From Hydrogenophaga sp. (GTDB lineage: Bacteria; Pseudomonadota; Gammaproteobacteria; Burkholderiales; Burkholderiaceae_C), in NCBI RefSeq assembly GCF_026125785.1, contig NZ_JAHCKL010000002.1, positions 1 through 64,000 of the forward strand: DNA of 64,000 nucleotides, read 5' to 3'. The notes below the pieces were generated by a model that worked only from the letters and a program-made list of their open reading frames with translations, made no database searches and was not told where the DNA came from. The translations under genes were made by a program, and so were the position numbers. Positions 16,628 to 26,069 of this stretch are shown here, piece by piece. Every line of letters begins with the position of its first letter. Position 1 is the stretch's first letter.

Positions 16628-16658
16628 GGACAACCTCTTGTCGTTGGAATGGCCAAAA

Positions 16659-16713
16659 GGTGGCGCGCTCCTCGCGGAGCTGCCACCCTCTGCAAGCCCG
16701 GCCTGCGCCGGGC
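16659..16713 (-). terminator. Tandem hairpins between TRAP binding-protein and permease genes
   Basis: The first hairpin (16659-16687) pairs GGTGGC with GCCACC around an inner GCTCC/GGAGC stem and a TCGC loop. The second (16696-16713) pairs GCCCGGC with GCCGGGC around CTGC. Neither has a T-run. They probably stabilise the upstream message or partly attenuate transcription, as is common after a periplasmic binding-protein gene. Confidence 0.5.
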
Positions 16714-16721
16714 CAGCCCGA

Positions 16722-17783
16722 TCAGCTCAGCTTGTAGCCGACGATGGGCGAGAGGAACTCGTTGAACAGCGGCTTGGCGCGCGGGCCTGCGCGGCCGGCC
16801 CACCAGGGCACGATGTCCTCGGAGGAGATCTTGGTGAGCTGCGGCACGAATTCGGGCTTGGTTTCCTTGGTCAGGACCATGCCTTTTTCCAGTGCGTAGG
16901 CAAAGCCCAGCTGGTCGTTGTCGCTGCCCAGCTTCCAGCCCAGGTCGCTGAACTCCTTGTAGACGTCGGTGAAGACGCTGCGGAACTCCGCCGGCACCTT
17001 GGCCAGGCCACGCGTGCCGATCACCACGTACGAACCCATGGGCGGGATGTTGACGTTGGTCATGTACTTGGTGACTTCCCACAGGCTGCTGGCCTTGACG
17101 TGCTCGGTGCCGGTGATGGCGCCATCGATCACGCCGCGCTGCAGCGAGGGGTAGACGTCGGCCGTGGTCATGCTCACCGGCTCGGCGCCCAGTGCCGTCA
17201 GGAAGCGTGCCTGCGCCGGGGCGAACACGCGGATCTTCTTGCCCTTGAAGTCGTCCAGCTTGGCCAGCGGGAACTTGGTGTACATGAACATGGTGGACCA
17301 GCAGAACGAGCCCACGATCTTGCCACCCATGATGGACTCGTTCTTGCTCACGACGTTTTCGGTCCAGGCGTCGTAGAGCTTGCGCGACTGTGTGAAGCTG
17401 GTCGAGATGCCGGGCAGGTCGCAGGCTTCGATCAGCGGGAAGTCACCGGCCACGTAGCCCGGCAGGATCTCGGCCATGTCGATCACACCGGACTTGAGCA
17501 CGCGCAGCATCTCGGTGCCGCCCAGGCCCAGTTCGCCGATGGTGGTGGTCTCGATCTCCACGCGGCCCTGGGTGCGGGTCTTGACCTGCTCCTGCAGCCA
17601 GGCCCACTTCTTGTAGGACTCGCCGTTGCGGTGCTGGATCACGGCCTTGAGTTTGACCACGTTCTGTGCCATGGCCGCCGGCACCAGGGCCGTGGTGCCA
17701 CCAGCGACCACGGCTGCCGCGCCGCTGGCGCGCAGGAAATGGCGGCGGTTGAGCGCCGAAGCGCTGGGGTTGTTGTTGCTCAT
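16722..17783 (-). CDS. TRAP transporter solute-binding protein (DctP family)
   Basis: A 353-residue periplasmic binding protein. The N-terminus carries a twin-arginine signal (NRRHFLRASGAAAVVAGG) ending near AMA-QN, so it may be exported folded by Tat. DctP-family features follow, such as ESYKKWAWLQEQVKTRTQGRV, GAEPVSMTTADVYPSLQRGVIDG and the C-terminal GWKLGSDN region. I chose the ATG at 17,783, which has AGAGGAG upstream; the frame is open 27 codons further but that part lacks export features. It supplies the permease pair encoded downstream. Confidence 0.9.
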   Translation of the reverse strand: MSNNNPSASALNRRHFLRASGAAAVVAGGTTALVPAAMAQNVVKLKAVIQHRNGESYKKWAWLQEQVKTRTQGRVEIETTTIGELGLGGTEMLRVLKSGVIDMAEILPGYVAGDFPLIEACDLPGISTSFTQSRKLYDAWTENVVSKNESIMGGKIVGSFCWSTMFMYTKFPLAKLDDFKGKKIRVFAPAQARFLTALGAEPVSMTTADVYPSLQRGVIDGAITGTEHVKASSLWEVTKYMTNVNIPPMGSYVVIGTRGLAKVPAEFRSVFTDVYKEFSDLGWKLGSDNDQLGFAYALEKGMVLTKETKPEFVPQLTKISSEDIVPWWAGRAGPRAKPLFNEFLSPIVGYKLS

Positions 17784-17901
17784 GTTGGCTCCTCTGGTAG
17801 GTGAACCGGGGCTTGCTTTGGTCAGACCCCGAGGGTGGGCACAGGCCCTCTCAGGCCTGCGCATGAAAACGCCCGCGCGCCAGGCGCCGGCGGCGACTTG
17901 C

Positions 17902-18645
17902 TCAGTACGTGGCGCGCCCGCCCGAGAGGTCGAAGGTCGACCCGGTCGAGAAGGAGCATTCGGGCGAACACAGCCAGGCGGCCAGGTGCGCCACTTCTTC
18001 GGGCTCGCCCGGGCGGCCCATGGGAATCTTGCCCAGCACCGTGGCCAGCAGTTCCGGTGTCATCTGGTCGATCAGCGGCGTGCGGATGACGGCCGGCGCG
18101 ATCGCATTGACGCGCACCGGCGTGGTCGCCAGTTCCTTGCCCATGGACTTGGTCAGCGCGATCACGCCGGCCTTGGCCACCGAGTACGCGCTCTGCTGGG
18201 CGTTGCCCTCCTTGCCGGCGATGGAGGCGATGTTCACGATGCGGCCATAGCCGTTGCGCAGCATCGCCGGCACCACGGCACGGCCACACAGAAACGCGCT
18301 GTGCAGATTGATCGCCAGCGTGCGGTGCCATTCGGCCACGGGGTACTCATGCACCGGCAGCGAGGGGCCGGTGACGCCCACGCTGTGCACCAGCACGTCC
18401 AGGCGGCCATGGACCTGCTCGGCCTGTGCCATCGCGGCGCTCACCGCGCCTTCGTCGGTCAGGTCGGCCTGCAGCGCGGTGGCGCCCGGCAATTGCCGCG
18501 CCAGCGCATCCAGCGCCGACGGGTTGAGATCGAGCAGCACCAGCCGCGCGCCATCGCGCGCCAGGCGCTGAGCAATCTCGCGGCCGATCCCGCCTGCCGC
18601 GCCGGCCACCACGGCCACGCGGTCCTTCAATCTTGCATCGCTCAT
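17902..18645 (-). CDS. Short-chain dehydrogenase/reductase (SDR)
   Basis: A 247-residue classical SDR: cofactor motif AGAAGGIGRE near residue 15, HSVGV in the NNAG position, serine region IVNIASIAGKEG, and catalytic YSVAKAG. The C-terminus FSTGSTFDLSGGRATY is typical. Its start overlaps the end of the epimerase gene by four bases (ATGA arrangement), so the two are translationally coupled. It differs from the SDR at the end of the operon and may catalyse a separate oxidation step. The 118-base gap to the TRAP binding-protein gene holds only weak GC-rich dyads. Confidence 0.85.
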   Translation of the reverse strand: MSDARLKDRVAVVAGAAGGIGREIAQRLARDGARLVLLDLNPSALDALARQLPGATALQADLTDEGAVSAAMAQAEQVHGRLDVLVHSVGVTGPSLPVHEYPVAEWHRTLAINLHSAFLCGRAVVPAMLRNGYGRIVNIASIAGKEGNAQQSAYSVAKAGVIALTKSMGKELATTPVRVNAIAPAVIRTPLIDQMTPELLATVLGKIPMGRPGEPEEVAHLAAWLCSPECSFSTGSTFDLSGGRATY

Positions 18646-19577
18646 GCGGTCTGTCCTGCGGGTGAAGCGGCCACGCCTTCGGCGAACTGGGCCTGGTAGA
18701 AACGAACGGTGGCCGCGAGGCCCTCGGCGAGCGAGGTGCGCGGGCGCCCCGGGAAATGCACGTCCAGCTCGGCGTCGGACTGGCCCGCGGCGATCGGCAT
18801 CGGAGGGCCATCGATCGACAGGCGCGCCTGCGGCACGATGGCCTTGAGCGTGTCGACCACCTCGGTCATGGACACCGTGTCACCCACCAGGTTGAACACA
18901 TGGGCTCCCTGGGTGGGCGAGGTCGCGGCCCGCACGAACAGCGCGGCCGCGTCTTCCACATAGACCATGCCGCAGTCGCCGCTGAAGGGCACCACATACG
19001 GCTCGCCGCGTGCGGCGGCATGGCAGGCCAGGCTGGGGCCGGCGCTCAGACCGCCGTCGCGGCCGGGGCCATACACCACGAAGGGACGGAATCCCACGCT
19101 GGCGATCCCTGCATCGCGCCAATAGGCGCGCGCCGAACCCTCGGTGGCCAGCTTGAAGGCGCCGTAGTGCGTTTCGGGCCGGGGGTGCTGCGCGTCTTCG
19201 CTACCGAACACGCCGGCCGTGCTGGCGTACACCACCGAGGCCAAGCCCTGCTGGCGCGCGACCTCGAACACGTTGAGCGTGCCGATGAGGTTGATCTCCG
19301 CGCCACGCACGGGGTTGTTCTGGCAGGCCGGTGTCAGCACCCCGGCCAGGTGGATGATGGCGTCGCAGGTCTGGGCCGCCATGGCCACGTCCTGCTGGCG
19401 GCGAATGTCGCCCACCACCCAGACGAGGTCGCGCGCTGCGCGCGCACCGGCGATCTCGGCGACCTTGCCGCGTTCGCCCACGATGTCGAAGACCAGCGGT
19501 TCATGACCCGCTTCCATCAGATGCCGGACGATCCAGGCACCCAGGAAGCCGCTGCCTCCTGTGACCAATACCCTCAT
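18642..19577 (-). CDS. NAD-dependent epimerase/dehydratase family protein
   Basis: A 311-residue extended SDR. The N-terminus VTGGSGFLGAWIVRHL binds NAD, and THYGAFKLATE carries the catalytic Tyr and Lys around residues 143-147; YASTAGVFGS supplies the serine region. It is the first gene of a six-gene minus-strand operon (epimerase, SDR, TRAP binding protein, two permeases, SDR) preceded by an AGGAG ribosome site. Members of this family in similar operons act on sugars, sugar acids or their lactones, so uronate- or aldonate-like substrates are plausible but unproven. Confidence 0.85.
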   Translation of the reverse strand: MRVLVTGGSGFLGAWIVRHLMEAGHEPLVFDIVGERGKVAEIAGARAARDLVWVVGDIRRQQDVAMAAQTCDAIIHLAGVLTPACQNNPVRGAEINLIGTLNVFEVARQQGLASVVYASTAGVFGSEDAQHPRPETHYGAFKLATEGSARAYWRDAGIASVGFRPFVVYGPGRDGGLSAGPSLACHAAARGEPYVVPFSGDCGMVYVEDAAALFVRAATSPTQGAHVFNLVGDTVSMTEVVDTLKAIVPQARLSIDGPPMPIAAGQSDAELDVHFPGRPRTSLAEGLAATVRFYQAQFAEGVAASPAGQTA

Positions 19578-19662
19578 GTTGCTCCTCGAATGATTGTGTG
19601 TTCACGGGGTTGTTTTTCATTCTAGGAAGGGGGTATTCAATACAGAAGGCAAAAAAGGCAAA

Positions 19663-19691
19663 CAGCAAGTTTGCGAAATGCAAACTTGCTG
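19663..19691 (-). terminator. 12-bp palindrome: LysR-gene terminator and/or operator
   Basis: The arms CAGCAAGTTTGC (19663-19674) and GCAAACTTGCTG (19680-19691) are perfect complements around five bases. On the minus strand the hairpin follows the LysR stop and is trailed by a T-rich stretch (TTTGCCTTTTTTG), as in an intrinsic terminator. The same site lies 86-114 bases upstream of the epimerase operon start, where a regulator would also bind, so a double role is possible. I see no confident -35/-10 pair for the epimerase operon. Confidence 0.55.
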
Positions 19692-19716
19692 GCCGCCCTC
19701 CGGACCTCGGGCCTTC

Positions 19717-20673
19717 TCAGACCGAAGGAGGCGACTCCGCGCGCGCGGCGCGTTCGAGGAACAGCGACTGCACCACCGACCGCAGCCAGCGCAGGCCCGG
19801 GTCGTGGTGGTAGCGCTCGTGCCAGTACTGCTTCACGGTGAAGGGCGGCACGGGGATGGGGCAGGGAAAGAGGCTCAGGCCGGAGCTGCGTGCCAGGGCA
19901 TGCCCGGTGCGGCTGGGCATGGTGGCGATCAGGTCGCTGGAGGAGACGATGGCCGGGATGCCCATGTAGACCGGCATTTCCAGGAACACCTGGCGCGTGA
20001 CCTGGGCACGCTCCAGGGCGGCATCGAGCATGCGGTGGCCGGTGCCATAGACGATGTTGACGTGGCCTTCGCGCATGTAGGCCTGACGGTCCAGGGTATT
20101 GCGCAGGCGTGGGTGCTCCGGGTTGACCAGACAGACCCAGACCTGGTCGAACAAGGCCTGCTGGTAGAAGCCCTTGTCCAGGTCAGGCACCAGCCCCACG
20201 GCCAGATCGGCCTCGCCGGACTCCAGTTGCGCGGCGGTCTGCGGGCTGATCTTGATCGCTTCCAGCCGCACCTGCGGCGCATGCACGCGCATGTGGGCCA
20301 GCAACTGCGGCAGCAAAGTGAGCATGCCGCCATCGGACATGCACAGGCGAAAGCCACGTGCGTCCTGCGCGGGGTTGAAGTCGGGAGGCTCCTCGCTCAG
20401 GCTGCGGATCGCCGCCAGCGCTTCGCGCACCGTGCCGATCAGGGCATCGGCACGCGGCGTGGGCTGCATGCCGGTGGCGGTGCGCACGAACAGCGGGTCC
20501 TGCAGGGCGGTGCGCAGGTGCGACAGCCAGATGCTCACCGTCGGCGGGCTCTGGCCCAGTTGCTCGGCCACGCGGCCGAGGCGCCGCAAGGTGTAGAGCG
20601 CATCGAAGAAGCGCAGCAGCTTGACGTCCAGCAGCGGGTCGTCGGGCTTGTGCCGGTCGCTCTTCGTCGCCAT
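19717..20673 (-). CDS. LysR-family transcriptional regulator
   Basis: A 318-residue regulator. The N-terminal helix-turn-helix spans about residues 20-75 (LRRLGRVAEQLGQSPPTVSI, then LFVRTATGMQPTPRADAL), of the NodD/SyrM-like subtype. The C-terminal part is a periplasmic-binding-protein-like effector domain containing ESGEADLAVGLVPDL. It lies tandem to, not divergent from, the epimerase/TRAP operon, with a palindrome in between, so it is the likely regulator of that operon. It follows dnaJ on the same strand with a 24-base gap, but a functional link to the chaperones is unlikely. Confidence 0.88.
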   Translation of the reverse strand: MATKSDRHKPDDPLLDVKLLRFFDALYTLRRLGRVAEQLGQSPPTVSIWLSHLRTALQDPLFVRTATGMQPTPRADALIGTVREALAAIRSLSEEPPDFNPAQDARGFRLCMSDGGMLTLLPQLLAHMRVHAPQVRLEAIKISPQTAAQLESGEADLAVGLVPDLDKGFYQQALFDQVWVCLVNPEHPRLRNTLDRQAYMREGHVNIVYGTGHRMLDAALERAQVTRQVFLEMPVYMGIPAIVSSSDLIATMPSRTGHALARSSGLSLFPCPIPVPPFTVKQYWHERYHHDPGLRWLRSVVQSLFLERAARAESPPSV

Positions 20674-20697
20674 GGTCCCGGGCGCCTGGGCGCGCGA

Positions 20698-21831
20698 TCA
20701 GCTGAAGAAGGACTTGGCCTTCTCGAACCAGCCCTTGTCGTTAGGGCTGTGCTTGTGGCCGCCCTTGCGGAACGACTCGTCGAGCTCCTTGAGCAGCTTG
20801 CGCTGGTGCTCGGTGAGCTTCACCGGCGTTTCCACCGCCACATGGCAGTAGAGGTCGCCCGGGTAGCTCGAGCGCACACCCTTGATGCCCTTGCCGCGCA
20901 GCCGGAAGGTCTTGCCGCTCTGCGTGCCCTCGGGCAGGTCGATCGTGGCCTTGCCCTGCAGCGTGGGCACGTCGATCTCGCCGCCCAGCGCCGCAGTGGT
21001 CATGCTCACCGGCACCTGGCAGTGCAGGTCATCGCCTTCGCGCTCGAAGATGTCGTGCTTGCGCAGGCGCACCTCGATGTAGAGGTCGCCCGAAGGGCCG
21101 CCGTTCTGGCCCGGTTCGCCGTTGCCGGTGCTGCGGATGCGCTGGCCATCGTCGATGCCCGCGGGAATCTTGATCTCCAGTGTCTTCTGGCGCTTGATCT
21201 TGCCCTGGCCCTGGCAGGTGGTGCAGGGCTCGGGGATGATCTTGCCGCTGCCGTGGCAGTGCGGGCAGGTCTGCTGTACGCTGAAGAAGCCCTGGCGCAT
21301 CTGCACCACGCCCTGGCCATGGCAGGTCGTGCAGGTCTTGACGCTGGTACCGGGCTTGGCGCCCGTGCCCTTGCAGGTTTCGCAGTCGTCCCAGGAAGGG
21401 ATGCGGATCTGCGTCTCCTTGCCGGCGGCGGCTTCTTCCAGCGAGATCTCCATTGCGTAGGAGAGGTCGGCACCCCGGTAGACCTGGCGGCCACCGCGCT
21501 GACCGCGCGCTCCGCCGAAGATGTCGCCAAAGATGTCGCCGAACGCATCGCTGAAGCCGCCGAAGCCCTCGGCCCCGCCCGGGCCGCCCCGCATGTTGGG
21601 GTCCACGCCAGCATGGCCATACTGGTCGTAGGCGGCCTTCTTCTGCGGATCGGAGAGCATCTCGTAGGCCTCCTTGGCCTCCTTGAATTTCTCTTCCGCC
21701 GCCTTGGCCGCATCACCCTGGTTGCGGTCAGGGTGGTGCTTCATCGCGAGCTTGCGATACGCCTTCTTGATCTCGTCGTCCGAGGCGTTCTTGGGAACAC
21801 CGAGTACTTCGTAGTAGTCGCGTTTAGCCAT
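20698..21831 (-). CDS. dnaJ: Molecular chaperone DnaJ (Hsp40)
   Basis: A 377-residue type I Hsp40. It has a J-domain with KHHPDRN near residue 31, a Gly/Phe-rich linker, and four zinc-finger repeats [24 protein letters not shown] and CTTCQGQG, followed by the C-terminal substrate-binding domains. It stimulates the DnaK ATPase and delivers unfolded proteins. The ATG lies inside the last codons of a four-helix-bundle gene (8-base overlap), so dnaJ translation is probably coupled to that gene rather than directly to dnaK. Confidence 0.98.
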   Translation of the reverse strand: MAKRDYYEVLGVPKNASDDEIKKAYRKLAMKHHPDRNQGDAAKAAEEKFKEAKEAYEMLSDPQKKAAYDQYGHAGVDPNMRGGPGGAEGFGGFSDAFGDIFGDIFGGARGQRGGRQVYRGADLSYAMEISLEEAAAGKETQIRIPSWDDCETCKGTGAKPGTSVKTCTTCHGQGVVQMRQGFFSVQQTCPHCHGSGKIIPEPCTTCQGQGKIKRQKTLEIKIPAGIDDGQRIRSTGNGEPGQNGGPSGDLYIEVRLRKHDIFEREGDDLHCQVPVSMTTAALGGEIDVPTLQGKATIDLPEGTQSGKTFRLRGKGIKGVRSSYPGDLYCHVAVETPVKLTEHQRKLLKELDESFRKGGHKHSPNDKGWFEKAKSFFS

Positions 21832-22221
21832 GGTCGTTTTGAGTTATGCGTTGTGCGTTGAGCGAGTTGCGAAGTCCGTTGAGCAGTGCGAACAAGCGTT
21901 CAATATCCAGCGCCAGGTCGTCAGCCCCTTGGACGAATCCCAATTCCTTTGCCAGCAGAACTTGCGTTTCCATCTCGTTGAGCGACCCGCGCGCCATGGT
22001 GACGAAATGCGCGAACTCCTTTCGAGTCGAACGACCCGCGCCTTCGGCGAGGTTGCTCGGAATCGAGACCGCCGCGCGCCTGAGCTGCGATGTCAGACCG
22101 AACATTTCGTTGCGCGGAAAAGCCTCCGTGATCTCGTAGATGCGCCTGGCAAGCGCAAAAGACACTTGCCAGGCGACGAGTTCGCGGTAGTTCCGCACGC
22201 CGAACGCTGAACGCCGTTCGC

Positions 22222-22225
<4 letters not shown>
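21824..22225 (-). CDS. Four-helix-bundle protein (S23 family) between dnaK and dnaJ
   Basis: A small helical protein, 133 residues from the TTG start. The core [41 protein letters not shown] and [17 protein letters not shown] is the hallmark of the four-helix-bundle/23S-rRNA intervening-sequence family, whose role is poorly defined. The proposed TTG overlaps the dnaK stop (TTGA) and the stop overlaps dnaJ, so translation is coupled at both ends. An in-frame GTG nine codons later (before RNYREL) is an alternative start. I do not know another dnaK-dnaJ operon with this insert as a standard feature. RNA binding is only a guess from the family history. Confidence 0.85.
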
Positions 22226-24156
<1,931 letters not shown>

Positions 24157-24193
24157 GTTGTGACTCCGAGAGAGGTAAGTTGAACTGTTGAAG

Positions 24194-24221
24194 AGGTGTG
24201 GATAAGTCTGGGGATTTCAAG
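24194..24221 (-). promoter_or_regulatory. Sigma32 (heat-shock) promoter upstream of dnaK
   Basis: On the minus strand, CTTGAAA (24215-24221) matches the sigma32 -35 exactly. After 13 bases comes CCACACCT (24194-24201), which fits CCCCATNT at five of the seven specified bases (the eighth, N, is free). It lies in the 118-base gap between grpE and dnaK and would allow separate heat induction of dnaK. Confidence 0.65.
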
Positions 24222-24274
24222 GGGGTTGGGTGTGGAGCGTGGGGTGTCGCAGCCAACCCTTGGCCCTGGGTTTC

Positions 24275-24835
24275 TCAGCGCGGCGCGGCCACGGTCACCA
24301 GCGCGGGGCGCAGCACCCGGTCGGCGATCAGGTAGCCCTTCTGCAGCACCGTCACCACGGTGTTGGCTTCCTGGTCGGCCGGCACCATGCTGATGGCCTG
24401 GTGCTGGTGCGGGTCGAAGCGGCTTGCGGCGGCGGGGTTGATTTCCAGCACCTTGTGGCGCTCCAGCGCGCTCTTGAGCTGGCGCAGCGTGGCTTGCGAA
24501 CCTTCGCGCAATTGCTCGCTCGTGGCCTCCTGCACCGCCAGGCCGGCTTCCAGGCTGTCCGCCACGGCCAGCATGCTTTCGGCAAAGCTTTCCACCGCGA
24601 ACTTGCGCACCTTGGCGATCTCTTCCTCGGCGCGGCGGCGGGCGTTTTCGGCTTCGGCCTTGGCGCGCAGGAACTGGTCGGCCAGGTCGGCGTTCTGGGC
24701 CTTGAGGGTCGCCAACTCCTGCTGCAGGGCGGCTTGTGCATCGGCCTCGCTGGCGGCCTCGGCGGCCAGTTGTTCTTCCGCGCTCATGGGCGGGTTCTGG
24801 TCGGGTTGCTCGTTCTGGGGGGGCGTCTGACTCAT
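24275..24835 (-). CDS. grpE: Nucleotide exchange factor GrpE
   Basis: A 186-residue GrpE. A charged, Ala/Glu-rich N-terminal part forms the long paired helix ([28 protein letters not shown] is split here for length: [11 protein letters not shown], then [14 protein letters not shown]). The C-terminal beta domain includes [23 protein letters not shown] and [18 protein letters not shown], the family signature. It releases ADP from DnaK. It is the first gene of the heat-shock operon and is directly preceded by a near-consensus sigma32 promoter. Confidence 0.97.
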   Translation of the reverse strand: MSQTPPQNEQPDQNPPMSAEEQLAAEAASEADAQAALQQELATLKAQNADLADQFLRAKAEAENARRRAEEEIAKVRKFAVESFAESMLAVADSLEAGLAVQEATSEQLREGSQATLRQLKSALERHKVLEINPAAASRFDPHQHQAISMVPADQEANTVVTVLQKGYLIADRVLRPALVTVAAPR

Positions 24836-24882
24836 GGTTCTGTGGTGGCGTGAAATCGTTGGCCAGGCTGGCCGTTGACGTC

Positions 24883-24910
24883 AGTTGGGGCCGGTCTGGC
24901 CGACTTCAAG
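24883..24910 (-). promoter_or_regulatory. Sigma32 (heat-shock) promoter upstream of grpE
   Basis: On the minus strand, CTTGAAG (24904-24910), a 13-base spacer, then CCCCAACT (24883-24890). Compared with CTTGAAA/CCCCATNT there is one mismatch in each element. Transcription would start near 24,876, about 40 bases before the grpE ATG. This should be the main heat-shock promoter of grpE-dnaK-dnaJ. Confidence 0.75.
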
Positions 24911-25012
24911 GGGGGCAGGTCTGCGGCCGGGGCGTCCCGGCTGCCGGCGCCGGGGTGCGGCTGGGCTCGCGTGCGGGAGCAGGCCTTGCGGCGGCGATCC
25001 CGGGGGGTGATT

Positions 25013-25345
25013 CTATGTCCCGCCGAGACGCCCGGTCCCGCTGCGGGCCTGCTGCTGCGACCATTTGCCGGCGAAGGGCTGTATCTCGGCCAGCCGGCGG
25101 GCCAGATCCGCCCCCTGCGTGGTGAGACGGTAGCCGCTGCCCCCGTGGTGGTCCACCAGGTGCGCCGCGCGCAGTTCCTTGATGCGGGTGTTGAGCGTGT
25201 TGGGCGTGACGCCGCCCACGCTGTCCTGCAGCAGGCGGAAGGTCTGGGGATGGCCATCGCTCAGGGCCCAGATGATGCGCATGGCGTAGCGTGACTCCAG
25301 CAGATCGAGCAACTGGATCACGGCGGCGTTGTCCTTGGCACTCAT
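25013..25345 (-). CDS. Winged helix-turn-helix regulator (HxlR-like)
   Basis: A 110-residue small DNA-binding protein. The segment LLESRYAMRIIWALSDGHPQ followed by GVTPNTLNTRIKELRAAHLV and GYRLTTQGADLARRLAEI matches the winged-helix fold of HxlR/MarR-like one-domain regulators, which usually bind as dimers. No HxlR cysteine is present near the N-terminus. It lies between grpE and the marR gene with about 160-177-base gaps on both sides, so it is probably a single-gene unit. Its target is not evident from context. Confidence 0.75.
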   Translation of the reverse strand: MSAKDNAAVIQLLDLLESRYAMRIIWALSDGHPQTFRLLQDSVGGVTPNTLNTRIKELRAAHLVDHHGGSGYRLTTQGADLARRLAEIQPFAGKWSQQQARSGTGRLGGT

Positions 25346-25505
25346 GCGCGGTCTCCTGGCGTGGCCTCTGAGGCTCAGGCACTATAGGCAGGAAACCGGC
25401 GCGCTACCAGTTTGCTGGCTGCGTGCGGTGCAGCAATGTGGTGCAAAGGCCAAGGATCGGGATTTGTCCTGATTGCGCTGGACCTTGGGCGTGCGGAGCG
25501 GTTCT

Positions 25506-26051
25506 TCAGCGCTGGTAAACGCGGCGCAGCAAGGTGATGAGGGTCTGGACTTCGTCGGCGTTCAGGCCATGGGCGACGCCTTGTTCCAGTTCGGTGGCCG
25601 TGGCCTGGGCCTCGCGGTAGAGCCGCTGCCCGGCGGCGGAGAGGTGCAGGCCCTGGGCGCGACGGTCGGTGGGATGGGGTTTGCGCAGGATCAGGCCGCG
25701 CTTGTGCAGGCTCTTGATCATGCCCACCAGGTTGGGTGGCAGGATGTCCAGGGTGGCGCAGATCTGGCGTGAGGTGACGCCGGGGTTGTAGGCCACGACG
25801 GAGAGCACCGAGAAGTCCACCGGTCGCAGGTCGTAGGGCGCCATGCGCCGCAGGAACACGGCGATCACCGCCAGCGCAGCCCGCCTGGCGTTGTAGCCCA
25901 GCAGGGTTTGCAGGTAGCTGGTGTCGACCTCGGGTGCCTCGGCGGCCGGCGTGCCGCCGGTGTCCGGCGCCGGTGTGGCCAGGCGCGGCGCGGGGCGTTT
26001 GCGAGGGCCGCGTGGGCGGCGCAGGGCGTTGGCGGCAGAGAGGTCGGGCAT
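25506..26051 (-). CDS. MarR-family transcriptional regulator
   Basis: A 181-residue regulator. A Pro/Ala-rich N-terminal tail of about 40 residues precedes the winged-helix core: SVLSVVAYNPGVTSRQICATL, LPPNLVGMIKSLHKRGLI and the wing KPHPTDRRAQGLHLSAAG, the DRR motif being typical of MarR. It is the last gene of the long minus-strand cluster encoding feruloyl-CoA synthetase and other CoA enzymes. MarR proteins such as FerR, FerC and CouR repress hydroxycinnamate genes and respond to the CoA thioester. A MarR-like palindrome lies in the promoter at the head of this cluster (39,735), so this is the likely regulator, by inference. Confidence 0.88.
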   Translation of the reverse strand: MPDLSAANALRRPRGPRKRPAPRLATPAPDTGGTPAAEAPEVDTSYLQTLLGYNARRAALAVIAVFLRRMAPYDLRPVDFSVLSVVAYNPGVTSRQICATLDILPPNLVGMIKSLHKRGLILRKPHPTDRRAQGLHLSAAGQRLYREAQATATELEQGVAHGLNADEVQTLITLLRRVYQR

Positions 26052-26069
26052 GGTCTGAGTATGCGGGGT

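Noticed and set aside
19594..21861. A 755-codon plus-strand frame across the LysR gene and dnaJ
   Set aside because: It runs antisense to two well-supported genes and has repetitive Ala/Leu/Arg composition, so it is a shadow frame.
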